A DNA stretch of 5,997 nucleotides, taken from Chloroflexota bacterium. GTDB taxonomy: Bacteria > Chloroflexota > Anaerolineae > Aggregatilineales > Phototrophicaceae. A program made the translations under genes and the position numbers. Every line of letters begins with the position of its first letter. Position 1 is the stretch's first letter. Positions 1-5,476 of the stretch are shown in pieces. The notes beneath the pieces are model-generated. The model was not told the DNA's origin and did no database searches. It was given only the letters and a program-made list of their open reading frames with translations. The DNA is taken from contig QGUR01000287.1 in the NCBI GenBank assembly GCA_003242205.1, positions 1 to 5,997 on the forward strand. Direction: 5' to 3'.

Positions 1-1046
1 GCGAGCAACTCGCCAGCGCCGATGCAAGCGGCGTCGCCCGCCTGTGGGATGTCGCCAGCGGGGCTGAACTGGCAACGCTGCCCGGAAGTGCCACGCCGTG
101 GGCGCTGGCTTTTGGCTCTGGCACGATCGCCATGTCGAGCCGCGCCGCTGTCGAAGTCTGGGATACCGAGACGGGCGAGCTGCTGGCCCGGCTTGATCTG
201 CCGCCGGCGGCGCAGACCACGCGCGTCCTGCTGGCCTATGACGCCCCGGCAACCATCCGCGTCGCGCTTGGGCGGGACGTGATCCTGTGGGAATGGGCCG
301 AAAACCGCGTATCCGGCGTCGAGACGGACGGGCCGGTCCTCGATCTGCGCTTCGATGACGACCATCTGCTGGCAGCGACGAGCGCGGGCGATCGCGTTCG
401 GATATGGAACGCCGCCGGAGAGGTTGTGGCAACCATCGACGGCGCGGCGACCGGCATCGAACGGGCGAGGCTGAGCACGGACGGAATGCGGCTGGCGGTT
501 CGACGTGTTGATGGCGATGTCGAAGTCCGAACCACTCATGATGACCCGCTGGCGCTGCCCGGCTACACACACCCGCTGCTGCGTATCACGCCGGCGGATA
601 TGCGGGCCACGGTGGTTGACGACGCCGGCAAAGCCGTGGTCTGGGATATTGGCCGGGCCGAAGCGCTGGAAACATTCGCGCATTGGGCGGCCAACGATCC
701 GGCTCCGGCGGCGGCGCTCAGCCCGGATGGCCAGTGGCTGGCGCGGGGCGGCAACGATGGTGTGACCCGCATCCTGAGCCGGGAAACGGGCGAGTTGGCG
801 GTCAGTTTTCATGGCCACCTGCGGGCCGTGACCAGCGTCGCCTTCAGTCAGGACGGCGCGCTGCTGGCGACCGGCAGTCTGGACGGCACGACGAGATTAT
901 GGAACGCGACAACCGGCGAAGCGCTGGCGGCGCTGGAAGGACACACCTCTGGCGTAACGGCGGTTGCCTTCGGCGCGCAGGGCCGAGTCCTGCTGACGAC
1001 GAGTTATGACGGCACGCTGCGCCTGTGGGGAGTAGCGAATCCTTAG
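1..1046 (+). CDS. WD40-repeat beta-propeller protein, 5'-truncated by the window edge
   Basis: The reading frame is open from position 3 to the TAG at 1044-1046, giving 347 visible residues. The ATG at 132 is internal, because a WD40 strand pattern (GVARLWDVASGAELATL, residues 10-26) precedes it. I see about nine repeats, beginning near residues 1, 33, 72, 111, 152, 190, 235, 273 and 315. Their D-strand endings include RLWDV, EVWDT, RIWNA, AVVWDI, RLWNA and RLWGV. Only the last two repeats are near canonical, with GH at 271-272 and 313-314 and SxDGTxRLW endings; the earlier ones are degenerate. The protein ends five residues after the last LW, so the propeller closes at the C-terminus. WD40 propellers are protein-interaction scaffolds, and nothing visible shows the partner. 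The missing N-terminus could hold more blades, a signal peptide or a fused kinase or NTPase domain. The fold is certain; the role is unknown. Confidence 0.9.
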   Translation, partial: EQLASADASGVARLWDVASGAELATLPGSATPWALAFGSGTIAMSSRAAVEVWDTETGELLARLDLPPAAQTTRVLLAYDAPATIRVALGRDVILWEWAENRVSGVETDGPVLDLRFDDDHLLAATSAGDRVRIWNAAGEVVATIDGAATGIERARLSTDGMRLAVRRVDGDVEVRTTHDDPLALPGYTHPLLRITPADMRATVVDDAGKAVVWDIGRAEALETFAHWAANDPAPAAALSPDGQWLARGGNDGVTRILSRETGELAVSFHGHLRAVTSVAFSQDGALLATGSLDGTTRLWNATTGEALAALEGHTSGVTAVAFGAQGRVLLTTSYDGTLRLWGVANP

Positions 1047-1061
1047 CGCAAATGCGCGGTT

Positions 1062-1108
1062 TATCCCAAGTATTTCCCAAAATATCGCAAATATTTCGCA
1101 AATCGCAC
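1062..1108. promoter_or_regulatory. Phased direct-repeat array (TCSCAAR), candidate activator or operator site
   Basis: This AT-rich tract stands out in a GC-rich region. The heptamer TCSCAAR occurs at 1064-1070 (TCCCAAG), 1075-1081 (TCCCAAA), 1085-1091 (TCGCAAA) and 1096-1102 (TCGCAAA), with a partial TCGCAC at 1103-1108. The start-to-start steps of the full copies are 11, 10 and 11 bp, about one DNA turn. Each full copy is preceded by TAT or TATTT. A TTGACA hexamer follows at once at 1109. Same-face direct repeats next to a -35 box are typical of binding sites for OmpR/PhoB-type regulators. The repeat pattern is seen; the binding function is inferred and the cognate protein is not in the window. 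Confidence 0.45.
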
Positions 1109-1161
1109 TTGACATAGGGCTGCAAAAGACATTCGCCCGAAGCATCCGTTAACGTTACAAT
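1109..1161 (+). promoter_or_regulatory. Candidate promoter elements upstream of the membrane protein-glucosidase unit
   Basis: A perfect TTGACA lies at 1109-1114, but the hexamers 16-18 bp downstream (for example TTCGCC at 1132) do not look like a -10 box. A good -10, TACAAT, lies at 1156-1161, but its -35 position (TTCGCC or TCGCCC near 1132-1138) is poor. The two boxes are 41 bp apart and so cannot form one sigma-70-type promoter. The TACAAT box with activator help from upstream is one reading. The 8-bp palindrome TAACGTTA at 1150-1157 overlaps its edge and has the central AACGTT common in LacI-family operators. From TACAAT the leader to the ATG at 1252 would be about 85 nt. Confidence 0.3.
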
Positions 1162-1251
1162 CGCCTTTTGTTTGCAAGCGCATCCTGACTGGGATACAGC
1201 GCCCTCTGGCCGCATGTCAGGCGAGGCGGAGGGTCTTAACCGGCGTACAGC

Positions 1252-1590
1252 ATGCAGTTTCTGATTCGCGTCTACGGCTGGCCGCATGAAGCGCTGCACC
1301 GGCTTGCCTTGTGGCTATTGGGGCGGCGCGCGATCGCCGTAACGCGCACGCACGTCGATATTCCGGACGACCTGTCAACACGCGCTTACGTTTTTGTCGC
1401 CGGGCTGCCGGCGTTCGTCTTTGGCCTCGGCGCGGCGCTCGGCGTCGTGGGCCTGATGAACGCGGCGACCGTGGGCCAGGCGCTGCTGGCTCTGGGCGTC
1501 ATTCTCATCATGGGCCTTGGTCTGGCAGGCACAACCGGCGACATCCAGCAGATCCTCATCAGGCTGACAACACCGAGCGACCGCTCTTGA
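1252..1590 (+). CDS. Small two-TM membrane protein with an HEALH motif, possible minimal zincin-like peptidase
   Basis: This 112-residue protein is not one I can name. A TAA at 1237-1239 in the same frame leaves the ATG at 1252 as the only standard start. Its nearest purine-rich site (GGAGGG, 1228-1233) is 18 nt away, which is unusually far. The N-terminus holds WPHEALHRLALWLLG (residues 10-24), with HEXXH at H12-H16 inside a hydrophobic helix. A polar stretch (25-44, THVDIPDDLS) follows, then two likely membrane helices at about 45-68 (containing VAGLPAFVFGLGAAL) and 72-95, and a polar tail with GTTGDIQQI (93-101). The order HEXXH, hydrophobic helix with a G/P-rich turn, then a late GD resembles small membrane metalloproteases (DUF3267 or M50-like). 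Zinc binding is inferred and not shown. It ends 12 nt before the glucosidase start, so the two are probably co-transcribed. Confidence 0.8.
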   Translation: MQFLIRVYGWPHEALHRLALWLLGRRAIAVTRTHVDIPDDLSTRAYVFVAGLPAFVFGLGAALGVVGLMNAATVGQALLALGVILIMGLGLAGTTGDIQQILIRLTTPSDRS

Positions 1591-1595
1591 AAGGA
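1590..1595 (+). promoter_or_regulatory. Ribosome binding site that sets the glucosidase start
   Basis: AAAGGA overlaps the TGA stop of the upstream gene (1588-1590). It lies 7 nt before the ATG at 1603 but only 1 nt before the ATG at 1597. The spacing favours 1603 as the true start and fits tight, possibly coupled, translation of the two genes. Confidence 0.65.
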
Positions 1596-1602
1596 CATGT
1601 TC

Positions 1603-3222
1603 ATGTCGGAAAGCAAGCTGACCGCGCCGTGGTGGAAAACCGGCGTGATTTACCAGATTTACCCGCGCAGCTTTCAGGACTCCGACGGCAACGGCATTGG
1701 CGATCTGGCCGGTATCATCCAGCGGCTGGACTATCTCGTCTGGCTCGGCGTCGATGCCATCTGGCTGTCGCCCATCTACAAGTCGCCGATGGCCGACTTC
1801 GGATACGACGTTTCCAGTTACGTCGACATCGACCCAATCTTCGGCAACATGGATGACTTCGACCGGCTGGTGCAGGAGGCGCACAGGCGCGGCCTCAAAC
1901 TCATCATGGACTTCGTGCCGAACCACACCTCACACCTGCACCCGTGGTTTCTGGAATCGCGCTCCTCGCGCGATAACCCAAAGCGCGACTGGTATATCTG
2001 GGCCGACCCAGGCGAAAATGGCGGCCCGCCGAACAACTGGCTCGGTTACTTTGGCGGCCCGGCATGGACGCTGGATCAGAAAACCGGCCAGTATTACCTG
2101 CACAACTTCCTGCCCGAACAACCCGACCTGAATTATCGCAACCCGGCGGTCAAGGAAGCGGTGTGGAATGACATGCGGTTCTGGCTCGACCGGGGCGTGG
2201 ACGGTTTTCGCATTGACGTGGTCGACCGGATGCTGAAAGACCCCAACCTGCGCGATAACCCGCCCAATCCGCATTATGTGCAGTTCCGCGACAACCCGGT
2301 CAACGCCTTCGAGCGCGTCTACAGCGAGCGTTACGAAGGGATCCACGAATTGATACAGGAGTTCCAGCAGGTCATCAAAAGCTATGATGGCCGCGTTTCC
2401 ATCGGCGAGATTCAGTATTACGCCGACCCTGAATCGATGGTGGTGTACTACGGCGATTATGAAAGCCACGAGCTCGATCTGCCGTTTAACTTCGGCCTTA
2501 TCCTCCAGCCGTGGCAGGCGAAAAGCATCCGCGAGTTCGTCATCGCCTACGATGCCGCCGTGCCGCCCTATGGCTGGCCGAATTACGTGCTGGGCAATCA
2601 CGACCAGCACCGGCTGGCAACCCGCGTCGGCAGCCTCGATCAGGCGCGTATCGCCGCCATGCTGCTGCTGACGCTGCGCGGCACGCCGTTCATTTATCAG
2701 GGCGATGAACTCGGCATGGAAAATGTCGATATTCCGCCCCATCTGGTGCAGGATCCGCAGGGCAAGAATCTGCCCGGCTATACGCGCGATGTCGCGCGCA
2801 CGCCGATGCACTGGAGCGATGAACCTAATGCCGGGTTCACCACCGGAACGCCGTGGCTACCGCTGGCCGATAACTACAAAACGTTCAACGTGGAAACCGA
2901 ACGCGCTAACCCGCGCTCCATCCTCAACCTCTACCAGCGCCTGCTCAGCTACCGGCGGATCACGCCCGCGCTGATGCTCGGCAGTTTCCACGCGCTGGAT
3001 GACCAGCCGGATGATTGTTTTCTTTACGTGCGCGAATACGAGAATACGAGCCGGCTGATCGCTCTGAATTTCGCCAACGCGCCGCAGACGCTGCATCTGG
3101 AAGGACTGGCCAAAGACAACACCGGGCGGGTCGTGCTGTCGACCTATCTCGACCGCGAGGAGAACGCCGATCTGCGCTCGCTGCATCTGCGCCCGAACGA
3201 AGGCATTATCGTCGAGCTTTGA
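1603..3222 (+). CDS. GH13 alpha-glucosidase / oligo-1,6-glucosidase
   Basis: This 539-residue glycoside hydrolase releases glucose from the non-reducing end of short alpha-glucans. In numbering from the ATG at 1603, the GH13 motifs come in order. They are the Ca-site loop DSDGNGIGD (26-34), region I DFVPNH (103-108), region V QPDLN (173-177), region II GFRIDVVD with nucleophile D205, region III IGEIQ with acid/base E269, and region IV LGNHD with D334. GTPFIYQGDELGM (360-372) follows. QPDLN marks the oligo-1,6-glucosidase subfamily. Domain B lies between about 105 and 175, and a small beta C-domain runs from about 470 to the end. The length is normal (530-560 is usual). There is no signal peptide, so the enzyme should be cytoplasmic. 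The residue after the nucleophile is Val206, which in this family goes with alpha-1,6 activity, whereas Ala, Thr or Gly go with alpha-1,4. Malto- versus isomalto-preference is inference. All catalytic residues are intact. Confidence 0.96.
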   Translation: MSESKLTAPWWKTGVIYQIYPRSFQDSDGNGIGDLAGIIQRLDYLVWLGVDAIWLSPIYKSPMADFGYDVSSYVDIDPIFGNMDDFDRLVQEAHRRGLKLIMDFVPNHTSHLHPWFLESRSSRDNPKRDWYIWADPGENGGPPNNWLGYFGGPAWTLDQKTGQYYLHNFLPEQPDLNYRNPAVKEAVWNDMRFWLDRGVDGFRIDVVDRMLKDPNLRDNPPNPHYVQFRDNPVNAFERVYSERYEGIHELIQEFQQVIKSYDGRVSIGEIQYYADPESMVVYYGDYESHELDLPFNFGLILQPWQAKSIREFVIAYDAAVPPYGWPNYVLGNHDQHRLATRVGSLDQARIAAMLLLTLRGTPFIYQGDELGMENVDIPPHLVQDPQGKNLPGYTRDVARTPMHWSDEPNAGFTTGTPWLPLADNYKTFNVETERANPRSILNLYQRLLSYRRITPALMLGSFHALDDQPDDCFLYVREYENTSRLIALNFANAPQTLHLEGLAKDNTGRVVLSTYLDREENADLRSLHLRPNEGIIVEL

Positions 3223-3245
3223 CAGATCGCCGCATCAATTCCAAG

Positions 3246-3259
3246 CGGACTATGGTCCG
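3246..3259 (+). terminator. Weak hairpin after the glucosidase gene
   Basis: CGGAC (3246-3250) pairs with GTCCG (3255-3259) across the TATG loop. TATTTAG follows instead of a full T-run. The hairpin lies 23 nt after the TGA of the glucosidase and could end its transcript, but the 5-bp stem and short T stretch make it a weak candidate. Confidence 0.3.
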
Positions 3260-3319
3260 TATTTAGTAAAATCTCATCCGCGCGCGTTATGCTGGCTGGC
3301 CAGTTGGCGGTTCCACGCC

Positions 3320-3336
3320 CGCGCCTGTCAGGCGCG
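3320..3336. promoter_or_regulatory. 17-bp perfect palindrome upstream of the PPOX gene
   Basis: CGCGCCTG (3320-3327) and CAGGCGCG (3329-3336) are exact inverted repeats around a single T. The 3' end is 47 nt before the PPOX ATG. As RNA it could form a GC-rich hairpin with a 5-nt loop (TGTCA), but no T-run follows, so a terminator is unlikely. As DNA it could be a dimer-binding operator. The symmetry is seen; the role is open. Confidence 0.35.
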
Positions 3337-3369
3337 CAGTTCGCCCGTTCGCTTTGTTATCGATCTGTC

Positions 3370-3375
3370 AGGGAG
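3370..3375 (+). promoter_or_regulatory. Ribosome binding site that sets the PPOX start
   Basis: AGGGAG lies 8 nt before the ATG at 3384. The same frame also has an ATG at 3354, but that start has no purine-rich site before it and would add ten residues unlike the family. The site therefore supports 3384. Confidence 0.65.
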
Positions 3376-3383
3376 TATGTCTG

Positions 3384-3797
3384 ATGTCTGAAAGCACGAT
3401 ACCGGAATCGCACAAGGATTTGCTCACCGAACCCGTCGTGGTCACGCTCGTCACGGTGATGCCGGACGGCCAGCCACAGGCGACGCCGGTCTGGACGCAT
3501 TACGACGGTTCGCACATCATCGTCAACACGGCGCGTGGCCGCCAGAAGGACCTCAATCTTCAGCAGCGTGGCAAAGCGACGATTCTCGCCATCGACCCGA
3601 AAAACCCGTATCGCTGGCTCGAAGTGCGCGGGGAAGTCGCCGAGGCGGACGAAGCCTCCGGGCTGGAAGTCATCAATATGCTCGCCAAAAAGTACACCGG
3701 CGCTGACGAATACTACAGCGACGCGAACGCCGAACGCAAAGGCAAGGAAACGCGCGTCACCTATAAAATCCGGCCCATTCATGTGAACGCGGGATAG
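3384..3797 (+). CDS. PPOX-class F420-dependent / FMN-binding oxidoreductase (Rv1155-like)
   Basis: This 137-residue protein has the split-barrel fold of pyridoxamine 5'-phosphate oxidase-like enzymes. Visible family blocks are TVMPDGQPQATPVW (24-37), the cofactor-phosphate loop NTARGRQKDLNL (48-59) and NPYRWLEVRGEVAE (74-87). The pattern of ARGRQKDLNL followed by PYRxLEVRG is typical of the Rv1155-like group annotated as F420-dependent, which uses reduced F420 on largely unknown substrates. FMN binding cannot be excluded from sequence alone. The length is normal for the group, the protein is soluble and it has no signal peptide. It stands alone, 161 nt after the glucosidase and convergent with the lutA-like gene, so its neighbours give no hint of substrate. 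It has its own ribosome site. Confidence 0.93.
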   Translation: MSESTIPESHKDLLTEPVVVTLVTVMPDGQPQATPVWTHYDGSHIIVNTARGRQKDLNLQQRGKATILAIDPKNPYRWLEVRGEVAEADEASGLEVINMLAKKYTGADEYYSDANAERKGKETRVTYKIRPIHVNAG

Positions 3798-3808
3798 GTG
3801 GGCGACCG

Positions 3809-3849
3809 CCTCTCCCGACCCCTCTCCCGACCGCCGCGCCGGGAGAGGG
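3809..3849. repeat. REP-like hairpin with a duplicated 5' arm; possible bidirectional terminator
   Basis: The 12-mer CCTCTCCCGACC occurs twice in perfect tandem (3809-3820 and 3821-3832). CCCTCTCCCG (3820-3829) pairs over 10 bp with CGGGAGAGGG (3840-3849) across a 10-nt loop. The first copy can pair with the same 3' arm over 9 bp (3809-3817 with 3840-3848), giving two competing hairpins. The element sits between convergent genes, 11 nt after the PPOX stop. CCTCTCCC/GGGAGAGG hairpins are frequent intergenic repeats in many GC-rich bacteria, from general knowledge. A role in ending both convergent transcripts is inferred; no T-run is present. The remaining 3850-4027 holds no gene I can support. 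Confidence 0.6.
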
Positions 3850-4027
3850 AAGCCAGCCCCGGATATGACGCGCGTCTATTGCTCCGCTGGTCGCAGCGTG
3901 AGCTGTCCGGCAGGCGAAAAAGCATGAGAGAACGCACCGGCAGGGCGCAAAGTATCGCCGTCGTCCCCACTGTGGCGATCATCAGCGCGATGATGCGAAG
4001 CTTCTTGGGTGAACTTCAAAACACCGG

Positions 4028-4813
4028 CTAAAGCTCGTCGCGCGCTTCCGCGTTTTTCAATCCCTGCGCCAGCAGATCGGCGATATGCATGACGCGGCGG
4101 GATTTGCCCTGTCGCGAGAGGCCGCCGTTTATCTGCGTGAGGCAGCCCGCGTCGCCGGTCACAATCACGTCGGCATCGCTCGCTTCGATATTGTTGATTT
4201 TGTCCTGCAACATCGCCCCGCTGATTTCCGGCATTTTGACCGCGAACAGGCCGCCAAAGCCGCAGCACTGGTCGGAGCCGTTCATTTCGGTGACGGTCAC
4301 GCCCTCGATGTTCTCGGCCAGTTGCCGCGCCTGTCTGCCCAGCCCCATCAGCCGGTAGCCATGGCAGGCGTGGTGAAAGGCGATTTTCGTCGGCGGCATG
4401 ACGGCCCCGAAATCGGTGATGCCCAGCCCATCGACCAGATACTCGGTCAGTTCCCAGGTGATGTCTGCCGCCCACGTCGCCCGGTCATACCATTCCGGGT
4501 CGTCCTTAAACAACTGCGGATAATAGTGCGCGATCATCGAGGCGCAGCTCCCCGAAGGCGTGACGATCACTTCGGCATCAGCAAACGCCGTCAGGAACTG
4601 TTTGGCAACCGTGCGGGCATCGTCGTGGAAGCCGGCGTTAAAGGCGGGCTGGCCGCAGCAGATTTGCCCCATTGGAAAGCGCACTTCGACGCCGAGATGT
4701 TCGAGAATTTCGACGACCGAGACGCCCATACCCGGATAGAACATATCGACAATGCAAGTCACGAACAGCGAAACAGGTTTATAGCGCGGCGACGGGCGGA
4801 GATCGTTGGACAT
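4028..4813 (-). CDS. lutA: LutA/LldE-type (Fe-S)-binding protein with two CCG domains
   Basis: This 261-residue protein is the iron-sulfur subunit type of the LutABC L-lactate oxidation complex (E. coli YkgE/LldE). Two cysteine-rich CCG domains are complete. Domain one has C20, C52-C53-G and C90 (SGSC). Domain two has C150, C183-C184-G and C224 (DAGC). Supporting blocks are FVTCIVDMFYPG (17-28), QICCGQPAFNAG (50-61), DQCCGFGG (181-188) and VMHIADLL (241-248). The start is the ATG at 4813, with GGGAAG 6 nt upstream; an in-frame ATG at 4867 lies upstream of the promoter -10. B. subtilis LutA has about 240 residues, so a short N-terminal extension is present. No lutB or lutC lies on either side within the window, so a glycolate-oxidase or other heterodisulfide-type partner is also possible. 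The C-terminal RDEL is taken as coincidence. Confidence 0.93.
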   Translation of the reverse strand: MSNDLRPSPRYKPVSLFVTCIVDMFYPGMGVSVVEILEHLGVEVRFPMGQICCGQPAFNAGFHDDARTVAKQFLTAFADAEVIVTPSGSCASMIAHYYPQLFKDDPEWYDRATWAADITWELTEYLVDGLGITDFGAVMPPTKIAFHHACHGYRLMGLGRQARQLAENIEGVTVTEMNGSDQCCGFGGLFAVKMPEISGAMLQDKINNIEASDADVIVTGDAGCLTQINGGLSRQGKSRRVMHIADLLAQGLKNAEARDEL

Positions 4814-4819
4814 GGCTTT

Positions 4820-4825
4820 CTTCCC
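4820..4825 (-). promoter_or_regulatory. Ribosome binding site that sets the lutA-like start
   Basis: On the - strand GGGAAG ends 6 nt before the ATG at 4813. It lies downstream of the TATAAT box at 4855-4850, so the in-frame ATG at 4867 would be outside the transcript. Confidence 0.55.
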
Positions 4826-4849
4826 ACAAGTTTTCTTCGATCGCAGAGG

Positions 4850-4879
4850 ATTATAACGGCTGCTCACGAGCCGGACGAA
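4850..4879 (-). promoter_or_regulatory. Candidate promoter of the lutA-like gene
   Basis: A perfect TATAAT reads on the - strand at 4855-4850. The -35 is weak: TTCGTC (4879-4874, 18-bp spacer) or TCGTCC (4878-4873, 17-bp spacer). The leader to the ATG at 4813 would be about 30 nt and contains the ribosome site. The weak -35 suggests low basal use or activator dependence, which is inference. Confidence 0.5.
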
Positions 4880-4896
4880 CGCCGCGATTGGACTGA

Positions 4897-4925
4897 TTGC
4901 GACGCCGGGGCAGTTTCCGTACCAT
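4897..4925 (+). promoter_or_regulatory. Candidate promoter of the GNAT gene
   Basis: TTGCGA (4897-4902) and TACCAT (4920-4925) are separated by 17 bp, and each matches four of six consensus bases. The expected start near 4932 gives a leader of about 27 nt. That leader includes GGGGAG (4945-4950), 8 nt before the ATG at 4959. It is back-to-back with the lutA-like promoter, so one regulator could affect both. Confidence 0.4.
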
Positions 4926-4958
4926 GACGTTCAGATTCGCGAACGGGGAGAGAGCTGC

Positions 4959-5453
4959 ATGAGCGAAGCGTTTGCCATTCGCCGCGCGACGCTGGCCGAT
5001 GTGCCAACCATCGTACGCCAGCGACGGCTGATGTTCGAGGAAATGGGGGAAGGCACGCCGGAAACGCTGCAACGAATGGATGAAGCCTTCGCTCCCTGGC
5101 TGGCATGCAGGATTGAACGCGGCGAATACCTCGGCTGGTTTGTCACCGACGAGGCGGGAACGCCCGCCTCCGGTCTGGGGCTGTGGGTGCTGCTCGACTG
5201 GCCCGCCGGCCCGGTGGACGCCACGGGCCGCCGCGCCTATCTCATGAACGTCTACACCGCGCCAGCATATCGCGGGCGGGGATTTGCCCGTCGTCTGGCG
5301 CAAACCGCGATTGCGTGGGCCCGCGAGAAGGGCATAATCACCGTACTGCTGCACGCCAGCGATGCCGGACGCCCGATCTACGAAAAACTTGGCTTCAGGC
5401 AAACGAACGAGATGCGCTATCTCATCCCCACGGCGACCGGCGCTCAACCGTGA
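4959..5453 (+). CDS. GNAT-family N-acetyltransferase
   Basis: This 164-residue protein has the Gcn5-related acetyltransferase fold, which moves an acetyl group from acetyl-CoA to an amine. The N-terminal strand and helix, FAIRRATLADVPTIV (5-19), are typical. Motif A is MNVYTAPAYRGRGFARRLAQ (96-115), where RGRGFA (105-110) is the acetyl-CoA pyrophosphate loop. Motif B is ASDAGRPIYEKLGF (133-146), with the usual late Tyr at 141 as likely general acid. Strand 4 carries MNVYT. The length is normal for a single-domain GNAT. The substrate cannot be read from sequence. The start is supported by GGGGAG 8 nt upstream. The alpha/beta hydrolase gene follows after 23 nt on the same strand, so the two may share a transcript. 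Confidence 0.93.
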   Translation: MSEAFAIRRATLADVPTIVRQRRLMFEEMGEGTPETLQRMDEAFAPWLACRIERGEYLGWFVTDEAGTPASGLGLWVLLDWPAGPVDATGRRAYLMNVYTAPAYRGRGFARRLAQTAIAWAREKGIITVLLHASDAGRPIYEKLGFRQTNEMRYLIPTATGAQP

Positions 5454-5476
5454 TCGCGCCAGCTCAATGAACGTCA

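Noticed and set aside
132..134. ATG at 132 as the start of the WD40 gene
   Set aside because: The same frame is open to the window edge and already encodes a WD40 repeat before this codon, so the Met is internal.
844..1299. 151-codon - strand frame across the regulatory gap at 1047-1251
   Set aside because: It overlaps the end of the WD40 gene in antisense and the phased repeat array, and the product has no domain features.
1597..1599. ATG at 1597 as the glucosidase start
   Set aside because: It is only 1 nt after the AAAGGA ribosome site; the ATG at 1603 has a 7-nt spacing.
1930..2811. 293-codon open frame on the - strand opposite the glucosidase
   Set aside because: It is antisense to a gene with all GH13 motifs. 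Its product shows no domain, and long antisense frames are common in GC-rich genes.
3354..3356. ATG at 3354 as the PPOX start
   Set aside because: It has no ribosome site, adds ten atypical residues, and a well-spaced AGGGAG precedes the ATG at 3384.
3779..3982. Possible small - strand membrane peptide (MIATVGTTAILCALP at its start)
   Set aside because: The first 25 residues look hydrophobic, but there is no ribosome site, the rest is Arg-rich and runs through the REP-like hairpin and into the PPOX gene.
3978..3994. ATCATC/GATGAT inverted repeat as a terminator for the lutA-like gene
   Set aside because: The stem is only 6 AT-rich base pairs, flanked by mismatches, with no T-run on the - strand.
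4028..4042. C-terminal RDEL as a retention-type signal in the lutA-like protein
   Set aside because: Such signals act in eukaryotic ER; in a bacterial cytoplasmic iron-sulfur protein it is chance.
4865..4867. ATG at 4867 (- strand) as the lutA-like start
   Set aside because: It lies upstream of the TATAAT box and would add 18 residues not seen in the family.
4085..4927. 280-codon open frame on the + strand opposite the lutA-like gene
   Set aside because: It is antisense to a complete two-CCG-domain protein and runs through its promoter. The product is low-complexity with no recognisable motif.
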